Source of the DNA: Lachnospiraceae bacterium UBA1766
GTDB taxonomy: Bacteria > Bacillota > Clostridia > Lachnospirales > Lachnospiraceae
Assembly: GCA_002314715.1 (NCBI GenBank)
Contig: DCGY01000021.1
Span: forward strand, 28,435-92,434
Direction: 5' to 3'
DNA length: 64,000 nucleotides
Part shown: one piece after another, positions 59,349 through 64,000 of the stretch
How positions within the stretch are numbered: position 1 is the stretch's first letter
How the letters are laid out: each line of letters starts with the position of its first letter
Notes under the pieces: model-generated
Told to the model about the DNA's origin: nothing
The model's database searches: none
The model's input: the letters and a program-made list of their open reading frames with translations, nothing else
Made by a program: the position numbers and the translations under genes

Positions 59349-60308
59349 CTAGACTGTTTTCTTCCAGTCTCCCATTACATTTCCGTTCACATTGTCTGTC
59401 ACCTGGCTGATGATATACTTGGGTCTGCCCTTCACTTCCTCATAAATCCGGGCAATATAATGGCCAATGACACCCAGGCTTAACATCACCAGTCCGCCCA
59501 TAATCAGAATCAGCATAATGACTGTGGTGAAGCCCTCCACAGACGCCCCCATAAAGAAACGAACCAGCGTCTGAATGCCCAAAATAACGCTGAAAATAAT
59601 TGCAACCACTCCTGCAAAGGTTACCATCTGCAGGGGCAGGGTACTAAAGGACGTGGCATTGGAAACAGCATATTTTAACAGGCTCCAGAAGGACCACTTA
59701 CTGCTGCCAAACTGCCTCTCCTGCACCTCATATTCCACAGTTTCCGTGTGGAAGCCGGCCCAGAAGGTAAGGGCACGGAAAAAGGTATTTCGCTCCGGAA
59801 GCTGTAGCAAAATATTGACTACCTTCCGGTCCATCAATTTAAAATCCGAAGAAGAATTCAAATCCATCTTCATCAGCTTGCTCATAATTTTATAAAACAA
59901 ACCGGCAGAAAGCTTATAGGCCAGACTTTCTTTGCCCCGCTTGGACTTCATGCCTTCCACAATCTCTGCGCCGTTTTGCCACTTTTTCCACATTTGAAGG
60001 ATGGTCTCCGGTGGATGCTGCAAATCGCAGTCCATCACCACCACCGCATCTCCCAGGGAAAGCTCCAGACCTGCGAAAATACCGGCCTCCTTGCCGAAAT
60101 TCCGACTAAACTGAGCCCCCTTTACTCTGGGGTTTTGGGCCTTCGCCTTTAAAATCTCCGCATAGGTGCCGTCCTTGGAGCCGTCGCTGATAAATACCAG
60201 CTCGTAGTCGATATCATTCTTTTCCAAAAGCTCCGACAGTACCTGCGCCGTACGGGAAATATTCTGTTCTTCATTGTAGGCAGGTAAAACCACCGATAAC
60301 AATGCCAT
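59349..60308 (-). CDS. GtrB/DPM1-like membrane GT2 glycosyltransferase
   Basis: A 319-residue protein beginning LLSVVLPAYNEEQNIS, with VFISDGSKDGT, VVMDCDLQHPPE (metal site) and the SSDFKLMDRKVV segment typical of polyprenyl-phosphate sugar synthases. Two membrane helices follow at about 230-255 and 265-290. It should load a sugar onto undecaprenyl phosphate in the cytoplasm for later transfer outside. The GtrII-like protein encoded immediately upstream (10-base gap) is the expected acceptor-side enzyme. No GtrA-type flippase is found in the window. Confidence 0.92.
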   Translation of the reverse strand: MALLSVVLPAYNEEQNISRTAQVLSELLEKNDIDYELVFISDGSKDGTYAEILKAKAQNPRVKGAQFSRNFGKEAGIFAGLELSLGDAVVVMDCDLQHPPETILQMWKKWQNGAEIVEGMKSKRGKESLAYKLSAGLFYKIMSKLMKMDLNSSSDFKLMDRKVVNILLQLPERNTFFRALTFWAGFHTETVEYEVQERQFGSSKWSFWSLLKYAVSNATSFSTLPLQMVTFAGVVAIIFSVILGIQTLVRFFMGASVEGFTTVIMLILIMGGLVMLSLGVIGHYIARIYEEVKGRPKYIISQVTDNVNGNVMGDWKKTV

Positions 60309-60317
60309 ACAGGCCTC

Positions 60318-61868
60318 CTAATCACGTGTTACATTTTCTGTCTTGATATACATAATTCCGTCCAGAATCCGAATGGAATTCTCTCCGGGAAAGCTGTCCA
60401 TTTCCACATATTCCGGGCGATAGTAGGCCTCTGCCATGCTCTCCGCATCCAGAATATTTAAGGTTGCCCCCAAGTAGTGTTTCATAAAGGAGCGGTAATT
60501 GGCCCCGGTATACAGCAGATAATCGCCCCCGGTACCAATCATATGATCGGTAATCTCACCGGTAATATCCGTTACCGGGAACTGCTCATCTCCCACCACC
60601 CCAATCATGGCAATGGGAATTCCGGGATAATAACCGGGAGTCTGCTCAATGCGGTCCAGTAAACGAACGCAGTAAGCATAGGTTTTTTCGTATTTCTTCT
60701 CCATATTGGCGTAAGCAATATTATCGGTCACACCGTAGTGCAGCAACAAAACCGCAGCTCCCACAAAGGCACCCCAGCGAAGCATTGCACCAACCTTTTT
60801 CGTCTCGACAGGTGCAAAGCGGTCAATGATTGCCAGCATGAGAATCAAAAACACCACCCACTGATAACGCATCAAAAGATGGTACGTTACATTGGGGGAT
60901 ACCACGATAATCAAATTGGTCGCTATGGGAAGCCCCACAATTACCAAAAACATTATACCGAAAAACCACAAATTCTTCCACAATTTTCTTTCTTTGCAGA
61001 GGAAAATCAGACAAATCAGGGTACAAATCGCCAGACACAGAAGCGCCGCCAGGGAATATCCTCCGTGAAACAGCACCTGTCCTTTCAGGGTAAAGGCCAC
61101 AAAATCCCGATACATCCGGACAATACTTGCGGTCAGTCCCAGTCCGCTGCCCATTTCATTAATGCCCTGATAGGTATCCAGCTGTTTGCCCTGAATCGCT
61201 AAAAGCAGCATCAGCATTCCGTAATACAAAATCATTCCCAGCACGCCCATACCTAAGTATTTGCCCACGCCCTGAAGCTTTTCTTTCAAGGACTTTTGCT
61301 CCAGGCAAAGCATTAACACCTGATAAATGCACAAAAGCACCGCAAAGGAAAGGTAGGCCTGATAGGTACCCATGCTAAGGGCCAGTGCTACCGCGCCCAA
61401 AAGAAAGCCTTTTTTGTACTGCTTGGTAAACCACACGGAAAGCACTGCAAAAAGAAGGGCCATCATGTAACCATCCAAAGTAAATACATAAGCAAAGGTA
61501 GAGCTAAGCGCCGGAAACGCAACCAAAAGACCTGCAATCAAAGCGCTATGCAGCAGACCTTTGATTTCCAGCAAATCCACCAAAAACAACGCGGTTCCTC
61601 CCAAAAACAGCATGCCCAAAAGACCAATCACCCAGGGAATGGTGAAGTAAGAGGAAAAGCCGCAGGCAACGGTCAAAAACCATCTGCCGGAGGTAATCAT
61701 ATTCTGGTCAAAATACATACTGCTCAGTCCGTCATGATTGGGAATGTCCGAAAGCATAATGGGCAAATGAATCAATAAACCCAGGAAAAAGGCACTAAGA
61801 AAAGCAGCCCTTCCCTGTGGGGTGATTTTTTGTTTCAGTTTCAATGAAAGCTGTTCCGGTGTCATCAT
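60318..61868 (-). CDS. GtrII-like glucosyltransferase-domain membrane protein
   Basis: A 516-residue protein from the ATG at 61868, six bases after GGAG; an upstream TTG is less likely. About ten membrane helices are present. The loop SDIPNHDGLSSMYFDQN after the first helix, with its acidic residues, and GRWFLTVACG resemble serotype-converting GtrII proteins that transfer a sugar from a polyprenyl carrier to a surface polymer. A C-terminal extracytoplasmic domain of about 130 residues follows. It is paired with the GtrB-like gene. Confidence 0.88.
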   Translation of the reverse strand: MMTPEQLSLKLKQKITPQGRAAFLSAFFLGLLIHLPIMLSDIPNHDGLSSMYFDQNMITSGRWFLTVACGFSSYFTIPWVIGLLGMLFLGGTALFLVDLLEIKGLLHSALIAGLLVAFPALSSTFAYVFTLDGYMMALLFAVLSVWFTKQYKKGFLLGAVALALSMGTYQAYLSFAVLLCIYQVLMLCLEQKSLKEKLQGVGKYLGMGVLGMILYYGMLMLLLAIQGKQLDTYQGINEMGSGLGLTASIVRMYRDFVAFTLKGQVLFHGGYSLAALLCLAICTLICLIFLCKERKLWKNLWFFGIMFLVIVGLPIATNLIIVVSPNVTYHLLMRYQWVVFLILMLAIIDRFAPVETKKVGAMLRWGAFVGAAVLLLHYGVTDNIAYANMEKKYEKTYAYCVRLLDRIEQTPGYYPGIPIAMIGVVGDEQFPVTDITGEITDHMIGTGGDYLLYTGANYRSFMKHYLGATLNILDAESMAEAYYRPEYVEMDSFPGENSIRILDGIMYIKTENVTRD

Positions 61869-61946
61869 GGATATCTCCAATTCCAATTTATTCTATGGCC
61901 CGTCTTCCCTTTGGGCGCCGGACCCGGTCTCGTTAATTCTTTTCAT

Positions 61947-62801
61947 TTATTTTGACGGATGCTCCTGCAAATAGGCTGCCAGAGTAGTCGCAATTTTCTC
62001 ACGTCCGGCCTCATTGGGATGAGCTCCGTCTACCGTATAGGTTTCCCAATCCTCCATGGAGGCATTCGGGTAATAGTCATGGTACAAATCAATAATCTCC
62101 ACGTCCAGTTCCCGGGCGGTAGCAATCTGCGCGGTCACATAATCCTCCAGCACTCCGTAACCGGTATCCATTTTCTCACAAGTCATTTCTTTACTCAGAT
62201 ACCAGGTATAAGTAGGGGTAACCAGAATCAGTCGAAGGTTTGGATAAGCTTCCCGCAATTCGGTAATCACCTTCCGCAAGGCTCCGGTATAGGTGTATTC
62301 ATCGGAAGGATTCTCCGGATTAGTAATTCGCACTCCGTCATGATAGTCATTCAGCCCCTGTCCGATAAACACCGTGGATACCTGTTCAAAATCCACCGTG
62401 GCAAGTTCCCCTATGGTGCTCTCAAAATACTCTGTGGCATTTCGAAACACACGCTTGGTATTCTGCACCCGGAAATCCCCGGTCACCACCGAATGGGTGA
62501 GGGAAACCATGGAGAACACATCGAAGTGATCGTCCATCCGCCGATTTTCCTGGGCTCTTGCCATAGAGGTGCCGCCAAGAGCAGCATTTTGTACCTGCAA
62601 GCCGGTCTTTTGAGCCAGTAAATCCGGCACGGAATCCGCACCCCGAATCTGTCCCAAGAGGCTGTCGCCAAATACCACGATATCTACCCCTTTGGTCCCT
62701 TCCTTGGACGTATTAGCCTGCCAAAAGAGAACGCCTCCCAAAAGACAAATCACCATGGCAATACTCCAATATGCAATTTGTACTCTCGTTTTCTTCTCCA
62801 A
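61947..62801 (-). CDS. Membrane-anchored SGNH/GDSL hydrolase
   Basis: A 284-residue protein with a membrane helix (about 10-28) and an extracellular SGNH domain. Catalytic blocks are complete: VFGDSLLG, GGTS, GQGLNDYHDG and VDGAHPNEAGREK. It begins with TTG, nine bases after AGGA; no in-frame ATG upstream is better. Such enzymes remove or move acyl groups on polysaccharides. It lies between PseG and the GtrII-like gene. Compare the SGNH-like protein at 53748-54878, which lacks the GDS serine. Confidence 0.9.
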   Translation of the reverse strand: MEKKTRVQIAYWSIAMVICLLGGVLFWQANTSKEGTKGVDIVVFGDSLLGQIRGADSVPDLLAQKTGLQVQNAALGGTSMARAQENRRMDDHFDVFSMVSLTHSVVTGDFRVQNTKRVFRNATEYFESTIGELATVDFEQVSTVFIGQGLNDYHDGVRITNPENPSDEYTYTGALRKVITELREAYPNLRLILVTPTYTWYLSKEMTCEKMDTGYGVLEDYVTAQIATARELDVEIIDLYHDYYPNASMEDWETYTVDGAHPNEAGREKIATTLAAYLQEHPSK

Positions 62802-62829
62802 TTGACTCGTCCTATTCGTTTATTTTTTG

Positions 62830-62925
62830 GCGATGGGAATCGCTCTATCCTATCCGATGATTTCCTTTGCGATACGAATCGCTCTTTCCTATCCGATGAT
62901 TTCCTTTGCGATGCGAATCGCTCCC
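62830..62925 (-). repeat. 39-bp tandem repeat at the 3' end of pseG
   Basis: Units starting at plus-strand positions 62830, 62869 and 62908 (the last partial) are 39 bases apart and nearly identical. On the minus strand each contains the last codons of pseG (AIRIAKEIIG) and its stop, so the true gene end is followed by one more copy of the ending with stop and a decayed third copy (AIPIAKK). Confidence 0.9.
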
Positions 62926-63920
62926 TTCCCATCTACCAGATGAGAGAGCTTTTCCCGATAGGTTCGAAAGCTTTCCGCATCCTGCAGAAGCTTCGTTAAT
63001 TCTGTGGTTAATTCTGCAAACAACCTATCCTGTTTTTCCAAATAATCTCCGCCGTAGGGAACCAGTCCTCTTTTCCGAAAGGCCTCTACCATAGGCTTTT
63101 GGTTCTCCGCGAAGGAAAAGCAAAGCATGGGAAGTCCCATTCCCGCCAGTTCATACATGGTGGAGCCGGCTGCGGTAATGGCCACGTCGCATTGGCGCAT
63201 AAGCTCCGACATATTTTGCACATTTTGGTACACCAATACATTGTCATGGTGCCCAGCCAGTTCCAAAAGCTTGGGAAGCTGGTTGGAAAAGGCCCCGCAA
63301 ATAACGTAAATTTGCAGGTTCTTACAGGTTTCCTCCCGCAAAAGACTCTCCACAATCTTTCCGGCCAATCCGTAGGAATCTCCGCCTCCGGTGGAAAGGA
63401 GCACCTTTTGGATGGGGGATGGGGAGCATTCTCCGGTTCGTGCTTCAATGGCCTCCCGGAATTCTCTTCGAAGGGGGACATACTGCGGTCCCAGATAAAA
63501 CCTGGGCTTGTCGGGATTCTCCTGCACCTGGTAGGGATAATCCTCTGCGAACAAATTATAGTCAATGACAGCATCCACCGGATAGGGGAAGCTGCATAAA
63601 TCGTCCATATAGATAAGTCTGGTATGCTTTTTTAGCTCTGCCAGGTACCGGTGGGTCACGTAATAGCTGTCCACCAACAGGGTATCTCCCTTAGGAATCC
63701 ATTCCGAAAGAAGGGGGAGCTCCTGTTCCATTTGCCGATAGTCGGTGTGTAGCACCCGGAAAGGAAATCCGAAGCGGCACAGCAGGCTTTCTGCCTGGTA
63801 ATCGGCCGTAAGGAAGGTAACCTCTTGGTCTAGGTCACGCAGGGCATCCGCGATGGAGAGGCAGCGCATAATGTGGCCGGAGCCTATGTAGTTGTTTGCG
63901 TCTGCGCGTATCCAGATCAT
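62889..63920 (-). CDS. pseG: PseG-like UDP-2,4-diacetamido-2,4,6-trideoxy-beta-L-altropyranose hydrolase
   Basis: A 343-residue GT-B-fold protein. The N-terminus IRADANNYIGSGHIMRCLSI contains the GxGHxMR motif with catalytic histidine, diagnostic for PseG-type nucleotide-sugar hydrolases; LLSTGGGDSYG and AITAAGSTMYELAGMGLP mark the second lobe. AAAGGAG lies seven bases before the ATG. It removes UDP in the pathway to pseudaminic or a related nonulosonic acid. Other pathway genes (pseB, C, F, H, I) are not in the window and may lie beyond 64000. Confidence 0.92.
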   Translation of the reverse strand: MIWIRADANNYIGSGHIMRCLSIADALRDLDQEVTFLTADYQAESLLCRFGFPFRVLHTDYRQMEQELPLLSEWIPKGDTLLVDSYYVTHRYLAELKKHTRLIYMDDLCSFPYPVDAVIDYNLFAEDYPYQVQENPDKPRFYLGPQYVPLRREFREAIEARTGECSPSPIQKVLLSTGGGDSYGLAGKIVESLLREETCKNLQIYVICGAFSNQLPKLLELAGHHDNVLVYQNVQNMSELMRQCDVAITAAGSTMYELAGMGLPMLCFSFAENQKPMVEAFRKRGLVPYGGDYLEKQDRLFAELTTELTKLLQDAESFRTYREKLSHLVDGKGAIRIAKEIIG

Positions 63921-64000
63921 GGAGACACTCCTTTGCGGTAACTGTTTTTTCTTTGTTTCCGATGCATCCGGGAGGTGCTTCGTCGTCCGGGGGCATCGGA
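63921..64000 (-). other. Window-edge segment upstream of pseG
   Basis: One minus-strand frame is open from the edge to a TGA that overlaps the pseG ATG, giving a basic C-terminus ending YRKGVSP, possibly the end of an upstream operon gene. The segment also has an 8-bp inverted repeat, TCCGATGC/GCATCGGA, at 63958-63965 and 63993-64000. Too short to decide. Confidence 0.25.

Noticed and set aside
62750..62932. Short basic frame made of repeated F-x-S-Q-R-K-S-S-D-R units
   Set aside because: It is an out-of-frame reading of the duplicated pseG 3' end; no ribosome site and no family.
1..64000. tRNA, rRNA, insertion sequence, phage or integrase signals
   Set aside because: None could be recognised on either strand; intergenic spaces are short and accounted for.

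Overview
The window looks like part of a chromosome from a Gram-positive anaerobe of the class Clostridia, most likely a Lachnospiraceae-type organism. This is inferred from Firmicutes-style GGAGG ribosome sites, LytR-CpsA-Psr and GH25 wall proteins, CotH-free surface glycan genes, Flp1-like pilin and DUF5702-type pilus genes, and AT-leaning intergenic promoters. No rRNA, tRNA, phage, transposase or CRISPR array was seen. Almost every gene lies on the minus strand; only three CDSs (11817-14300, 32446-32904, 53748-54878) are on the plus strand.

Region A (1-7.2 kb) is surface-polysaccharide synthesis: a cut-off GT2, an LCP ligase, a polyprenyl-phosphate sugar-1-phosphate transferase, two GT2 enzymes (one an internally shortened paralog of a tandem GT2 further on) and a phosphoglucomutase with its own promoter and terminator. 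Region B (7.3-11.6 kb) is a translationally coupled c-di-GMP pair: an HD-GYP phosphodiesterase followed by an Hpt-REC-GGDEF protein. Region C (11.8-25.7 kb) holds a tandem GT2, a methyltransferase-kinase fusion resembling the O-antigen chain terminator WbdD, a Wzt/Wzm-type ABC exporter, dTDP-rhamnose genes rfbC, rfbA and rfbB (no rfbD), and two membrane-anchored GH25 proteins. Region D (25.85-32.2 kb) is a MoxR / DUF58 / TgpA-like transglutaminase / zinc-ribbon LRR operon.

Region E (32.4-53.5 kb) is the most striking part: a roughly 20.5-kb apparently single minus-strand operon that joins a complete Tad/Flp pilus machine (TadZ, TadA, TadB, TadC, Flp1-like pilin, two TadE-like proteins, a DUF5702-type protein, an A24 prepilin peptidase) to a Ser/Thr protein kinase, an FHA protein, a PP2C phosphatase, a VWA protein, an RCC1-like protein, a WG-repeat protein, a zinc-ribbon membrane protein and a 46-residue membrane protein. 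The kinase carries five copies of a 7-residue repeat of the form D-D-R/K-T-x-I-D, and the same short motif occurs once in the FHA protein immediately before its FHA domain and once in the zinc-ribbon protein. I propose this is a shared phosphothreonine/FHA docking code controlling the pilus. A stand-alone prepilin N-methylase-like domain lies on the opposite strand beside the operon.

Region F (53.7-64 kb) returns to surface glycans: an SGNH-fold protein with a changed nucleophile motif, three multi-membrane proteins, an RffA/WecE-type sugar aminotransferase, a GtrB-like/GtrII-like pair, an SGNH hydrolase and PseG, whose 3' end has been tandemly duplicated together with its stop codon. Taken together the genes describe a cell that builds, caps, exports and attaches a decorated wall polysaccharide, remodels its wall, and makes a kinase-controlled Flp pilus.
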